Of a stretch of DNA of 59,592 nt, positions 1 through 8,492 are shown piece by piece. Source of the stretch: Clostridia bacterium (lineage in GTDB: Bacteria > Bacillota > Clostridia > TANB77 > CAG-508); NCBI GenBank assembly GCA_022796855.1, contig JAAWJM010000009.1, positions 1 to 59,592 on the forward strand. Reading direction: 5' to 3'. Numbering within the stretch: position 1 is the first letter of the stretch; each line of letters begins with the position of its first letter. The notes beneath the pieces were generated by a model. It was not told the DNA's origin, did no database searches, and saw only the letters and a program-made list of their open reading frames with translations. A program made the position numbers and the translations under genes.

Positions 1-122
1 CCAAAATGTCGGTTACTAACAAATTGAGCTAGAGAACTGACTTTGTCTGGTAGTCCACTTTTCGTGCAGTCTACATAGACATAGTCATTCCCTAGCCCTT
101 GCATTTTTGTAAATTTTAGCAT
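1..122 (-). CDS. dapF: Diaminopimelate epimerase, N-terminal part (cut by window edge)
   Basis: The minus-strand reading frame starts MLKFTKMQGLGNDYVYVD and runs to NRHFG at the window edge. This is the N-terminal signature of DapF, which converts LL- to meso-diaminopimelate for lysine and peptidoglycan synthesis in the cytoplasm. About 40 residues are present; the catalytic cysteines and the rest lie outside. Two ATGs (128 and 122) are possible; 122 is preferred because the AGAAGG ribosome site then sits 8 bases upstream. A good sigma-A promoter and a 15-bp palindrome lie just upstream. The family call is secure for so short a fragment because the MQGLGNDYVYVD block is diagnostic. Confidence 0.88.
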   Translation of the reverse strand, partial: MLKFTKMQGLGNDYVYVDCTKSGLPDKVSSLAQFVSNRHF

Positions 123-148
123 TTTCATCACCTTCTATAGGTAAAAAT

Positions 149-180
149 AACGAAAAGAATATATTTATATTCTTTTCGTT
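149..180. promoter_or_regulatory. 15-bp perfect palindrome at the dapF transcript start
   Basis: The arms AACGAAAAGAATATA and its exact complement are separated by only two bases. The element begins about 5 bases downstream of the dapF -10 box, so it lies at or just after the predicted transcription start. It could be a repressor operator or a 5' stabilising hairpin. A terminator is less likely because no T-run follows and no upstream minus-strand gene needs one. Confidence 0.5.
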
Positions 181-184
181 TAAC

Positions 185-213
185 ATTGTATCATATGTGT
201 ATTTGTTTGTAAA
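185..213 (-). promoter_or_regulatory. Sigma-A promoter of dapF
   Basis: On the minus strand TTTACA (208-213) is followed by a 17-base spacer and TACAAT (185-190). The predicted start falls at the edge of the 149-180 palindrome. Confidence 0.7.
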
Positions 214-317
214 GTGTCATTTTTTCAAAAACCAACCACTAATAATATCGTAAATTTACAAAGTAACTTCCAAATAGTATATAAGAATATAAAAATAAAC
301 TTTACACAAACCCATAC

Positions 318-345
318 TTGATTTTTTTATGTAATCTGTTATAAT
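318..345 (+). promoter_or_regulatory. Promoter of the 380-790 gene
   Basis: TTGATT (318-323), a 16-base spacer and TATAAT (340-345) preceded by TG, an extended -10. It lies 35 bases before the start codon and fires away from dapF. Confidence 0.65.
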
Positions 346-379
346 AAATATATAGAAAAAGCATAGAAGGGAGACTACT

Positions 380-790
380 ATGACAATTAGCGAATTAAAA
401 GTAGCTATTCATCGGCAGATAGAAAGATATGATTCTGCCCATGATAACAACCAAAGGCGTATGTCCTCTAGAAAATTGTTAGATATTCTCGAAGAGAACC
501 ATCTAGCAATACAAGAAGTCTTACCGGAGTTTCAAAAGTTTTACCAAGAACTTCATTTTTGTTGCTTTCATAAGCCTGATATCTGTGAATTCATGTCTAA
601 TACCATACATCCCTTGGTATCAAATGACATGCCTAAGTTGATATCTGAGCAACTGGAGCAGGAAGTTTCAAAAGAAATGGATGAAGCTATAACGGAATCC
701 ATGACTGAAGTTCTTGCGCAATTTTGGCCTAAGATCATGGCAAAATTGCTTCATCACTTTTGGGAGCAATTCGATGAAGTTACAAAGTAA
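380..790 (+). CDS. Hypothetical protein, probably acquired; carries the only in-frame CGG that is not at a frame break
   Basis: I do not recognise this 136-residue soluble protein. It is rich in Glu, Gln, His and Met, mostly helical in appearance, with no membrane segment or signal peptide. It has its own extended -10 promoter, an AAGGGAG ribosome site and a strong terminator, so it looks like a real monocistronic gene. Its codon use differs from its neighbours: CGT, AGG, CTC, GTC and CCG are frequent for such a short gene, suggesting recent transfer. Codon 12 (413-415) is CGG followed by C. A +1 shift there would give a stop two codons later. So either CGG is read as Arg here, or CGGC is not a shift context, or the gene yields only a short peptide. 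Confidence 0.6.
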   Translation: MTISELKVAIHRQIERYDSAHDNNQRRMSSRKLLDILEENHLAIQEVLPEFQKFYQELHFCCFHKPDICEFMSNTIHPLVSNDMPKLISEQLEQEVSKEMDEAITESMTEVLAQFWPKIMAKLLHHFWEQFDEVTK

Positions 791-821
791 CAACTTTGTA
801 AGAGCTACTGAGCAACACCTT

Positions 822-867
822 CGTAGGAGCAATTTGCTATTTTGCTCCTACGCTTTTCTTTTTTATA
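822..867 (+). terminator. Terminator of the 380-790 gene
   Basis: An 11-bp stem CGTAGGAGCAA / TTGCTCCTACG (822-832, 842-852) is followed by CTTTTCTTTTTT. A second 8-bp dyad, TACAAAGT / ACTTTGTA, overlaps the stop codon at 781-800. Confidence 0.85.
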
Positions 868-879
868 TCCTTCTTATTC

Positions 880-2710
880 TTATTGTTTTGTAACTGTTTG
901 TGTTCCACAATAAGTAAACATTCCTTCTATATTAGCTCCTGACGAAATAATCCAAGTAGAAGCATTAACAAAAATTTGAGTTAATTTACTACTATCTGCA
1001 AACATATAACTGAAATCTGTGATTTTGCTTGTATCAAAACTTGTTAAATCTAAACTTGTTAAATTCGTACAGTGTCGAAACATACTGTTCATATCAGTTG
1101 CATTACTCGTTTTAAATTTAGAAGAAAATTTAATATTGGTCAACCTATCGCACTGTGCAAACATTTTGTCAAAAGTCGTTACCTTTTCCGTATTAAACTT
1201 AGATAAATCTAACTCGACTAAATTGTAGCACTCACAAAACATTAGTGCCATATTGGTCACATTACTTGTATCCAAACTGGTTATATTTACTGTTTTTAAA
1301 CTTCTACAATCTCGAAACATTTGGGACATGTTTACAACCTTTGATGTATTAAAATTCGATAAATCTATATTACCTAAACTTAAACAATAATAGAACATAC
1401 TACCCATATTTGTTACATTGCTTGTATTAAAACTAGATAGATTCAAATTTGCTAATTTGTGACAACCTGTAAACATTAACTCCATATTTATTACATTATC
1501 TGTATTAAAGTTTGATAAATCTACTGAAGTTAAGTTTATACACTCTCGAAACATACTCACAGTACTCGCATTATTAATAGCCCCAAAATTCGATAAATTT
1601 ACAGTTGTTAGATTTTCACAATAAGCAAACATTCCTCCCAAACTTGTTACACTATTTGCATTAAAATTTGATAAATTTGCACTTTTTAAACTGCTACACT
1701 CATGAAATATTCTTTCTAATGTTGTTACTTTACTACCGTCTTTATTAGACATATCTATACTTTCTAATTTTGTACAACGGTAAAACATATCTGAGATATT
1801 TTTTACATTCCTTATGTCAAAATTCGATACATCTATATTGGTTAATTGTTGGCAACTAGCAAACATAGTACACATATTAATTACTTTACTTGTATTAAAA
1901 CTAGATACATCTAATGCTTGTAAATTGCTACAACTTTGAAACATATATCCCATATCGGTTACATTTCCTGTATTAAAACTGGATAAATCTAAGTTCGTTA
2001 TTCCTGTACAAGTTGAAAACATCGAATTGGTATTTGTTACTTTACTTGTGTCAAAATGAGATAGATTTAGTGTTGTTAGCTTTTGGCACTTATAAAACAT
2101 AGCATTCATTCCTGTTACATTTCTTGTATCAAGATTCGATAGATCCAAATTTGTTAAATTAATACATTCATAGAACATTGCATTCATTGATCTTACATAC
2201 TGTGTTTTTAAATTTTGCATATTTTCAATCGTAACCAAATTTTTCATTCCTGCAAAATAATTATCTAAATTTACTGGATAAATTTCTTCTACAATATTAA
2301 CCTTTGTTATTTGTCCTATTTCATCTACCCATGGTACATTAGGTTTCTTATTTCCCCAACTCCCCTGAAGTATAAAGATTAATCCACTAATATCTCCTTC
2401 TTCATAATAGGTTCCGCCACTTTCTTGCTGATTCCTCACTAGCAAAAAAGCCTAGCGTATCTCCCTGTATTGAAACATAAATTCCCGTTATCGGTAATGG
2501 TGTTGGTTCTCCCTCTATCTGTTCATATACCTCATCAACAAAACCTACCTCTTTTTCATATATTTCTTTAATTCGCAAAGTTTCACTTATCCCTGTTTGT
2601 TCTTTTGCACTTCCTATCATGTACATTCCTGCTAATACTAGTACAAAAAATAACATAGAAACCAGTACAAATAAAGTAATCGAACCGTTTTCTTCTCTCA
2701 TTTTTCTCAT
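880..2710 (-). CDS. BspA-like 26-residue-repeat surface protein, read through a +1 shift at CGG
   Basis: The N-terminal frame (from 2710) encodes a prepilin-like start (GSITLFVLVSMLFFVLVLAG) and ends FFASEESARKW at a CGG codon (2416-2414). The rest, in the +1 frame, resumes GTYYEEGDISG and carries about 16 repeats of the Mycoplasma/Listeria 26-residue surface repeat, with motifs like LDLSNFNTSNVTNM and MFxxC. With a +1 shift the product is 609 residues, matching the neighbouring intact 610-residue paralogue. Relative to that paralogue 11 bases are missing just before the CGG, so skipping one more base makes a clean four-codon deletion. Without the shift only 102 residues are made. The likely role is surface adhesion or display; the substrate is unknown. 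A TTG at 2445 would start the second part but has no ribosome site. Confidence 0.8.
2414..2416 (-). other. CGG +1 recoding site 1 (BspA-like gene)
   Basis: Reading frame AAG TGG CGG AAC; the zero frame stops four codons later at TGA. Skipping the C gives TGG (C) GGA ACC, i.e. W-G-T-Y-Y, and rejoins the paralogue's GTYYEQGDISG. Confidence 0.88.
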
Positions 2711-2818
2711 TTACTTTCCTCCTAAGTCTTCCCTTTAGGTCTATTATATTTTTCCTTTCTAGTTTATTCAACAAGTTTTACTGTTTTGGAAAATCAATTG
2801 TTTTCATAAACTATTATC

Positions 2819-2861
2819 AAAAAAGAGGAGTCCATAATTTCTGATTATACTCCTCTTTTTT
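2819..2861 (-). terminator. Terminator of the intact BspA-like gene
   Basis: A 13-bp stem AAAAAAGAGGAGT / ACTCCTCTTTTTT with A/T tails on both sides lies directly after the stop codon at 2869, so it can also act on the opposite strand. Confidence 0.85.
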
Positions 2862-2868
2862 ACTCTAT

Positions 2869-4701
2869 TTATTTCCTTGTAACACTTTGTACTTTGCAAT
2901 TAGTAAACATTCCTGTTGTATTAGCATGAGCGGTTGTCCATCCTGTACCTACATAAATAATGGATACTGAATCCATACTACAAAACATATATGTCATATC
3001 TGTTACTTTACTTGTATTAAAATTTGATATATCTAAGTTCTCTAGCATCCTACATTTATTAAACATATTTCTCATACTAGTTACTTTATCTGTATTAAAT
3101 CCACTTACATCTACATTTTTTAATCTCTCTAATTCATCAAACATACATTCCATATTGGTTACTTTCGCAGTATTAAAGTTAGATATGTCTAGTTTTATTA
3201 AATTATTGCACCTATAAAATATATAGCCCATATTCTCTACATTTTCTGTATTAAAATTTGATAAATCTAATTCGCTTAGATTTGTGCAATTAGAAAACAT
3301 ATTTTGCATAGTTGTTACTTTACTGGTATTAAAATTTGATATGTCTAATTGGGTTAATTTATGACATGCATTAAACATCCATGACATGTCTACTACATTA
3401 GATGTATCAAAACCTGATACATCCAATTGCTGTACTCCTAGGCATGCATTGAACATTTGGCTCATATCGGTTACTTGACTTGTGTTGAATCCTGATACAT
3501 CTAGTTGGGTTAACTTAGAACACTTAGCAAACATTTGTCCCATATTGGTTGCTTGGCTTGTATTAAATCCTGATACATCTAAATACTGTACTGCTGAACA
3601 TTCATTGAACATTAGGCTCATATTGGTTACTTGACTAGTATTAAATCCTGATACATCTAGCACTGTTACTTGTCTACATCCAGCAAACATGCCTTTCATA
3701 TTTGTTACATTCACTGTATCAAATCTTGATACATCTAGTGTTTGGATTGCACTACAATTTAAAAACATATCCTGCATATTCATTACATTGCTTGTATCAA
3801 ACTTTGATACATCTAGTTCGGTTAATTTAAAACACTTAGCAAACATTGTATTCATATCAATTACTTTACTCGTATCAAAACTAGATACATCTACTGTTTC
3901 TAAATTGCTACAATTTTGAAACATATATCCCATATCAGTTACATTTCTTGTATTAAAATGCGATAAATCTAATTTTCTTAATCCTGTACAGCTTGAAAAC
4001 ATAGAGTTGGTATTCGTTACTTTACTTGTATCAAAACTAGAAAAATCTAATTGGGTTAATTTTTGACAGTTATAGAACATAGCATTCATTCCTGTTACAT
4101 TGCTTGTATCAAAATACGATAAATCTATTTTTGTTAAACTTGGACAACTGTAAAATAAAGCATTCATCGACCTTACATTTTCTGTTTTTAAGTTTTGCAT
4201 ATTTTCAAAACTGACTACTTTTTCCATTCGATTAAAGTAATTATCCATATTCACTGGATATATTTCTTCTGCAAAATTTACTTTTACTATTTTATCTTTT
4301 TCCGCATACCATGGGGTATTGGGATATTTATTTGGCCAACTTCCTGCTATTTCAAAAATTACTCCACTGATATCTCCCTGTTCATAATAAGTACCTCCAT
4401 TTTCAGCATTTTTCCTTGCTGATTCTTCACTTGCAAAAAAGCTAAGTGTATCTCCATTTCTTGAAGCATAGATTCCTGTTACTGGTTTTTCCTCTGGTTC
4501 TTCTTCTGTTTCTTCATACACTTCATCTACAAAACTAACCTTTTTTTCATATATCTCTTTAATTCGTAAAGTTTCACTAATTCCTGTTTGTTGTTTTGCA
4601 CTTCCTATCATGTACATTCCTGCTAATACTAGTACAAAAAATAACAAAGCTACTAATACAAATAATGTAACAGAACCTTTTTGTTCTTTTATTTTTTTCA
4701 T
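2869..4701 (-). CDS. BspA-like 26-residue-repeat surface protein, intact paralogue
   Basis: This is a 610-residue protein. Residues 1-40 form a prepilin-like or single-anchor start (QKGSVTLFVLVALLFFVLVLAG). A lead domain to about residue 150 (GTYYEQGDISG, PNTPWYAEKDKI) precedes about 16 tandem 26-residue repeats, each ending near MF-x-x-C with a conserved Cys, as in TIGR02167/DUF285 surface proteins. Repeats of this type form leucine-rich-like solenoids used in adhesion. It has no in-frame CGG and is the reference for the frameshifted copy downstream. A terminator separates the two, so each is probably transcribed alone. Whether a prepilin peptidase cleaves it at G/S is inference. Confidence 0.85.
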   Translation of the reverse strand: MKKIKEQKGSVTLFVLVALLFFVLVLAGMYMIGSAKQQTGISETLRIKEIYEKKVSFVDEVYEETEEEPEEKPVTGIYASRNGDTLSFFASEESARKNAENGGTYYEQGDISGVIFEIAGSWPNKYPNTPWYAEKDKIVKVNFAEEIYPVNMDNYFNRMEKVVSFENMQNLKTENVRSMNALFYSCPSLTKIDLSYFDTSNVTGMNAMFYNCQKLTQLDFSSFDTSKVTNTNSMFSSCTGLRKLDLSHFNTRNVTDMGYMFQNCSNLETVDVSSFDTSKVIDMNTMFAKCFKLTELDVSKFDTSNVMNMQDMFLNCSAIQTLDVSRFDTVNVTNMKGMFAGCRQVTVLDVSGFNTSQVTNMSLMFNECSAVQYLDVSGFNTSQATNMGQMFAKCSKLTQLDVSGFNTSQVTDMSQMFNACLGVQQLDVSGFDTSNVVDMSWMFNACHKLTQLDISNFNTSKVTTMQNMFSNCTNLSELDLSNFNTENVENMGYIFYRCNNLIKLDISNFNTAKVTNMECMFDELERLKNVDVSGFNTDKVTSMRNMFNKCRMLENLDISNFNTSKVTDMTYMFCSMDSVSIIYVGTGWTTAHANTTGMFTNCKVQSVTRK

Positions 4702-4807
4702 TGGCTTCCTCCTAAAATAGGTTATTTTTATTATATCCTACCCCTTTACTTTATTCAAGACATTTTTACTAATTGTTTAAAAATGACTCCCCTCAAATTC
4801 CCTCCTA

Positions 4808-6049
4808 TTACTTTACATTCACTTTTCTCATCCAATTAACTCTCTCATGATGCAATTTTTCTTTAAATTTTTCTCCCACTAATTCTGGATTTTTTTCTTT
4901 TATTATGTGCCCATTAACCGCATTTAAACACTCTTTTCCTAAATTTGCAAATGAAATATTTTCCATTTTTGTATTTCTTGTACTACACTTATCCGCAATT
5001 ACTACTATTTGTAACCCCTCTAAACCTAATTTTGTTTTTGCTACTCGCTCAATAAATTGCACTTGTTTAGCAGGTGACATGTTAAAAAATATTCCACCTT
5101 TCATATGTTCCTTTGCCGCCACTTTCCCATACGCTTTCCATAAATTTGGTACACCTATTCGATTTCCCAAATTTCCTACTAATTCCACACCTTTTTCATC
5201 ATGCCCATAATGATGTGGGTACATTTCCTTTGGTGTTATTCCTTTTCCTAAATCATGTACCAAACAGGCAAATCGTACTGCTACATCGTTCGTTAATTCT
5301 ACAGATTTATCAACTACCATCATAGTATGCTGAAATGCATCTCCTTCTGGATGATACTCTTGTGGTTGTAAGGCTCCAATTAAGTCACTTATTTCTTTAA
5401 AATGAATGTCTAATACCTTTGCTTTTTCTAATATTTCAAAAAAGATGGAAGGTTTGTTACTTTCTAATGCTTTTCTAAATTCAACAAATACTCTTTCTTT
5501 TGATAAGGATAAAAGTTCTGGTTTTAAAGCTTCCATTTCCTTTATGGTATTTTCTTCTACTTGAAATTGAAGCTGTGCTGCAATTCTTGCTACTCGGTAA
5601 ACACGAAGTGGGTCTTCTTTAAAATGAGAAGTTGTTCTTCGGATGATTTTATCTTGAATATCCTTTCTTCCCTTAAATGGGTCAATCATTTTACCTGTTA
5701 ATACCTCTTTTGCAATGGCATTTATCGTAATATCTCTTCTTGCTAAATCTTCTTGTATGGTAATTTCTACACCAGTTTCAATTTCAAACTCCTTATGCCC
5801 AATGCCACTTTTTTGTTCACGCCTAGCCAAGGCAAATTGATTGTGCTCTATTTCAAATACCTCAAAACTTTTTCCCAATATTTTGGCTTTTGGAAATAGG
5901 TTCATAAACATTTCTTTGGTGATACCAGTTATACAATAATCTTCATCATAAACTGGTTTTCCGATCATTTCATCACGAATGGCACCTCCTACTAAATATA
6001 AGGTACCACCATTTTCTTTTATTATTTTCGCAATTTTCTCTATCTCCAT
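4808..6049 (-). CDS. cca: CCA-adding tRNA nucleotidyltransferase
   Basis: A 413-residue cytoplasmic enzyme that builds or repairs the 3' CCA of tRNA. The nucleotidyltransferase head shows LVGGAIRDEMIG (about residues 20-31) and the metal-binding DED near residue 35, then RRDITINAIA and the RRTTSHFKEDPLRVYRVAR block. A C-terminal HD domain follows, with HTMMVVD and HDLGKG around residues 240-270, as in the HD-containing bacterial Cca class. The start follows AAAGGAGAGC. It is divergent from porGDAB across a 344-base gap holding a long palindrome. It contains no in-frame CGG. Confidence 0.92.
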   Translation of the reverse strand: MEIEKIAKIIKENGGTLYLVGGAIRDEMIGKPVYDEDYCITGITKEMFMNLFPKAKILGKSFEVFEIEHNQFALARREQKSGIGHKEFEIETGVEITIQEDLARRDITINAIAKEVLTGKMIDPFKGRKDIQDKIIRRTTSHFKEDPLRVYRVARIAAQLQFQVEENTIKEMEALKPELLSLSKERVFVEFRKALESNKPSIFFEILEKAKVLDIHFKEISDLIGALQPQEYHPEGDAFQHTMMVVDKSVELTNDVAVRFACLVHDLGKGITPKEMYPHHYGHDEKGVELVGNLGNRIGVPNLWKAYGKVAAKEHMKGGIFFNMSPAKQVQFIERVAKTKLGLEGLQIVVIADKCSTRNTKMENISFANLGKECLNAVNGHIIKEKNPELVGEKFKEKLHHERVNWMRKVNVK

Positions 6050-6141
6050 AAATGCTCTCCTTTGGAATTATTGTATCTTATTTTCTTATTTTTCGCAATG
6101 GGTGGGTTTTATTTTGTAGTTTTGATTTTTTTTATCATTTG

Positions 6142-6178
6142 ATATTTACGGGTTGCATGATATGCAACCCGTAAATAT
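6142..6178. promoter_or_regulatory. Perfect 17-bp palindrome between cca and porGDAB
   Basis: The arm ATATTTACGGGTTGCAT (6142-6158) and its exact complement (6162-6178) flank a three-base loop. No T-run follows on either strand, so it is a poor terminator. It lies in the 6050-6393 gap, upstream of the por promoter and of cca. An operator, a transcript hairpin or a small mobile repeat are all possible. The rest of this gap holds the por promoter and nothing else I can name. Confidence 0.5.
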
Positions 6179-6301
6179 GCATCCCATAATTATTCTCCTA
6201 TTATTTAAAATATATTTTATATGTTCCCTATCCTATATTTTCGACCCTTAGTATAAAATTTTAGTAGGCAAATTTTTTGACCACATCGTTCATCTTTTCT
6301 C

Positions 6302-6330
6302 TTGACATCCTACTTTTTTAAGCATATACT
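6302..6330 (+). promoter_or_regulatory. Sigma-A promoter of porGDAB
   Basis: Consensus TTGACA (6302-6307), a 17-base spacer and TATACT (6325-6330), followed by a leader of about 55 bases and the strong site AAAAAGGAGG before porG. Confidence 0.82.
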
Positions 6331-6393
6331 TGTTTTAGAAATGATATACATAGAAGTGAGACGACAAAATTAGAAAAAGGAGGTTTTTAGTGA

Positions 6394-6972
6394 ATGAAGG
6401 ACTTAATTGAAATTAGATGGCATGGTAGAGGTGGACAGGGTGCCAAAACAGCATCTTTACTCTTAGCAGATGCAGCTTTTAATACTGGTAAATATATTCA
6501 AGGTTTTCCCGAATATGGTCCAGAAAGAATGGGGGCTCCTATTACTGCTTATAACCGTATTAGTAATCAACCAATTACCATTCATAGTAACATCTATGAG
6601 CCAGATTATGTGGTAGTAGTAGATGATACTTTATTAGAATCCGTAGATGTAACTGCTGGACTAAAAGAAACTGGTGGGGTTATTATTAACACAACAAAAG
6701 ATGAAGCCTATTTAAAAAAGGTATTAAAAGGATATGCAGGTCCTATTTACACCATTGATGCAAGAAAAGTATCTATGGAAACACTTGGTAAGTATTTTCC
6801 AAATACACCAATGCTTGCTGCCATTGTAAAAGTAAGTGGGGTTATGACAGATCAAGAATTATTAGATGATATGAAAGGTTCTTTTAAACATAAATTTGCC
6901 AAAAAACCAGAAGTCATTGAACCAAATATGAAAGCCTTAGAAATCGCTTTACAAGAAGTTCGTAAAATTTAG
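6394..6972 (+). CDS. porG: 2-oxoacid:ferredoxin oxidoreductase, gamma subunit
   Basis: A 192-residue subunit of the pyruvate or branched 2-oxoacid:ferredoxin oxidoreductase. This enzyme turns a 2-oxoacid and CoA into acyl-CoA and CO2 while reducing ferredoxin. The N-terminal block IRWHGRGGQGAKTAS and the FPEYGPERMGAP stretch are typical of the gamma chain, which helps bind CoA. It is first in an operon ordered gamma-delta-alpha-beta, as in Thermotoga and Pyrococcus enzymes. Eighteen bases separate it from porD. The substrate (pyruvate or 2-ketoisovalerate) cannot be fixed from sequence alone, so the symbol is provisional. Confidence 0.9.
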   Translation: MKDLIEIRWHGRGGQGAKTASLLLADAAFNTGKYIQGFPEYGPERMGAPITAYNRISNQPITIHSNIYEPDYVVVVDDTLLESVDVTAGLKETGGVIINTTKDEAYLKKVLKGYAGPIYTIDARKVSMETLGKYFPNTPMLAAIVKVSGVMTDQELLDDMKGSFKHKFAKKPEVIEPNMKALEIALQEVRKI

Positions 6973-6989
6973 ATAGAAAGGAGATAATT

Positions 6990-7298
6990 ATGTCTGAATG
7001 TAAAATAAATAAAAATACCCCTTGGCAAGAATTAACCATTGGTGGAAATATTTATGAAGCAGGAAATGCAAGAGAATTTAAAACTGGAGATTGGAGAAGT
7101 ATTAGACCTGTTTTTATAAGTGAAAAATGTAAACAATGTGGACTATGTTTCCCTGTTTGCCCAGATAATGCCATTCCTGTTAATTCTGACCAAAAAAGGG
7201 AAAACTTTAATTATGATTACTGCAAAGGATGTGGCGTATGTGCAAAAGTCTGTCCTTTTGGTGCCATCGAAATGAAAGAGGAGGGTGATGTAAAATGA
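6990..7298 (+). CDS. porD: 2-oxoacid:ferredoxin oxidoreductase, delta (ferredoxin-like) subunit
   Basis: A 102-residue electron-transfer subunit. Two [4Fe-4S] motifs are visible: CKQCGLCFPVCP (about residues 48-59) and CKGCGVCAKVCP (about 79-90). It carries electrons from the TPP site of the beta subunit to free ferredoxin. The stop overlaps the porA start by four bases (ATGA), implying coupled translation. A free 2x[4Fe-4S] ferredoxin at 10656 is a possible acceptor. Confidence 0.92.
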   Translation: MSECKINKNTPWQELTIGGNIYEAGNAREFKTGDWRSIRPVFISEKCKQCGLCFPVCPDNAIPVNSDQKRENFNYDYCKGCGVCAKVCPFGAIEMKEEGDVK

Positions 7299-8476
7299 GT
7301 ATTCGTGAACGTTTAAGTGGTAATGAAGCAGCTGCCATTGCAATGAAACAAATTAACCCAGATGTAGTAGCCGCTTTCCCAATTACCCCATCAACTGAAA
7401 TTCCCCAATATTTTTCTACCTTTGTCAATAATGGTGCAGTTGATACCGAATTTGTTGCTGTAGAAAGTGAACATAGTGCCATGAGTGCTTGCGTTGGTGC
7501 TGAGGCAGCAGGCGGAAGAGCCATGACCGCTACTTCTGCAAATGGGTTATCCTATATGTGGGAAATGATTTATATTGCTTCTAGTATGAGACTTCCTATT
7601 GTTATGAGCTTAGTAAACCGTGCCGTATCTGGACCATTAAATATTCATAATGACCATTCCGACGCCATGGGGGTTCGTGATGCTGGTTGGATTATGCTAT
7701 TTTCTGAAAATAACCAAGAAGCCTATGATAATTTAATTATGGCTCATCAAATTGCAGAACATAAAGATGTATTGCTTCCTTTGATGGTATGTCAAGATGG
7801 ATTTATTACTTCTCATTCGATTGAAAATATTGAATTAATTGAAGATGATAAAGTAAAAGAATTTGTTGGTAAATACACTCCTGAACATTATCTATTAAAT
7901 GCAAAAGAACCAATTGCCATGGGACCACTTGATTTACAAGCTTATCTATTTGAACACAAAAAACAACAAGCAGAAGCTATGCGTCATGCCAAACAAGTTA
8001 TTTTAGATGTTTCTTCTAAATTTGAAGAAATGACAGGAAGACATTATTCTTTCTTTGAAGAATACAAATTAGAAGATGCAGAAATTGCGATTATTTGTAT
8101 GAATTCTACAGCAGGAACCACAAAATTTGTTGTTGACCAATTACGTGAAAAAGGAATAAAAGCAGGTCTTTTAAAAGTACGTGTTTTTCGTCCTTTCCCA
8201 GCAGAAGAAATCGCAAACGCTTTGGCTCACCTAAAAGCAGTTGCTGTTTTGGATAAAGCAGATTCGCTAAATGCCATTGGTGGTGCCCTATATACAGATG
8301 TTACCTCTAGTATGTATGTAAATAGCAAACAAGTACCATGTGTAAACTACATTTATGGAATTGGTGGAAGAGATACCAAAGCCAATGAAATTGAAGCAGT
8401 ATTCCACGATTTAGAGGAAATTGCAAACACTGGTAAAATAGAAAATCCATATCGTTATATGGGATTAAGAGGTTAG
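7295..8476 (+). CDS. porA: 2-oxoacid:ferredoxin oxidoreductase, alpha subunit
   Basis: A 393-residue alpha chain with the pyrimidine-binding TPP-family domain near the N terminus (FPITPSTEIPQ, then EFVAVESEHSAMSACVGA, SANGLSYMWE) and the transketolase C-like domain later (VRVFRPFPAEEI, LDKADSLNAIGG). It pairs with PorB to form the TPP active site. Full length for the family. The only CGG triplet noted is out of frame, inside GGC GGA. Translation is coupled to porD by ATGA, and porB follows after 16 bases. Confidence 0.92.
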   Translation: MSIRERLSGNEAAAIAMKQINPDVVAAFPITPSTEIPQYFSTFVNNGAVDTEFVAVESEHSAMSACVGAEAAGGRAMTATSANGLSYMWEMIYIASSMRLPIVMSLVNRAVSGPLNIHNDHSDAMGVRDAGWIMLFSENNQEAYDNLIMAHQIAEHKDVLLPLMVCQDGFITSHSIENIELIEDDKVKEFVGKYTPEHYLLNAKEPIAMGPLDLQAYLFEHKKQQAEAMRHAKQVILDVSSKFEEMTGRHYSFFEEYKLEDAEIAIICMNSTAGTTKFVVDQLREKGIKAGLLKVRVFRPFPAEEIANALAHLKAVAVLDKADSLNAIGGALYTDVTSSMYVNSKQVPCVNYIYGIGGRDTKANEIEAVFHDLEEIANTGKIENPYRYMGLRG

Positions 8477-8492
8477 AAAGGAGTGAAAATTT

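Noticed and set aside
880..2445. Separate gene starting at TTG 2445
   Set aside because: No ribosome site; the region before it aligns with the paralogue's N-terminal part in another frame, so it is the continuation of the gene starting at 2710.
880..4701. CRISPR-like direct repeats
   Set aside because: The roughly 78-base periodicity encodes the 26-residue protein repeat and is diverged; no identical repeats with unique spacers occur.
6050..6393. Riboswitch or T-box upstream of porGDAB
   Set aside because: Only a simple palindrome upstream of the promoter and a leader of about 55 bases are present; no conserved aptamer or T-box sequence was seen.
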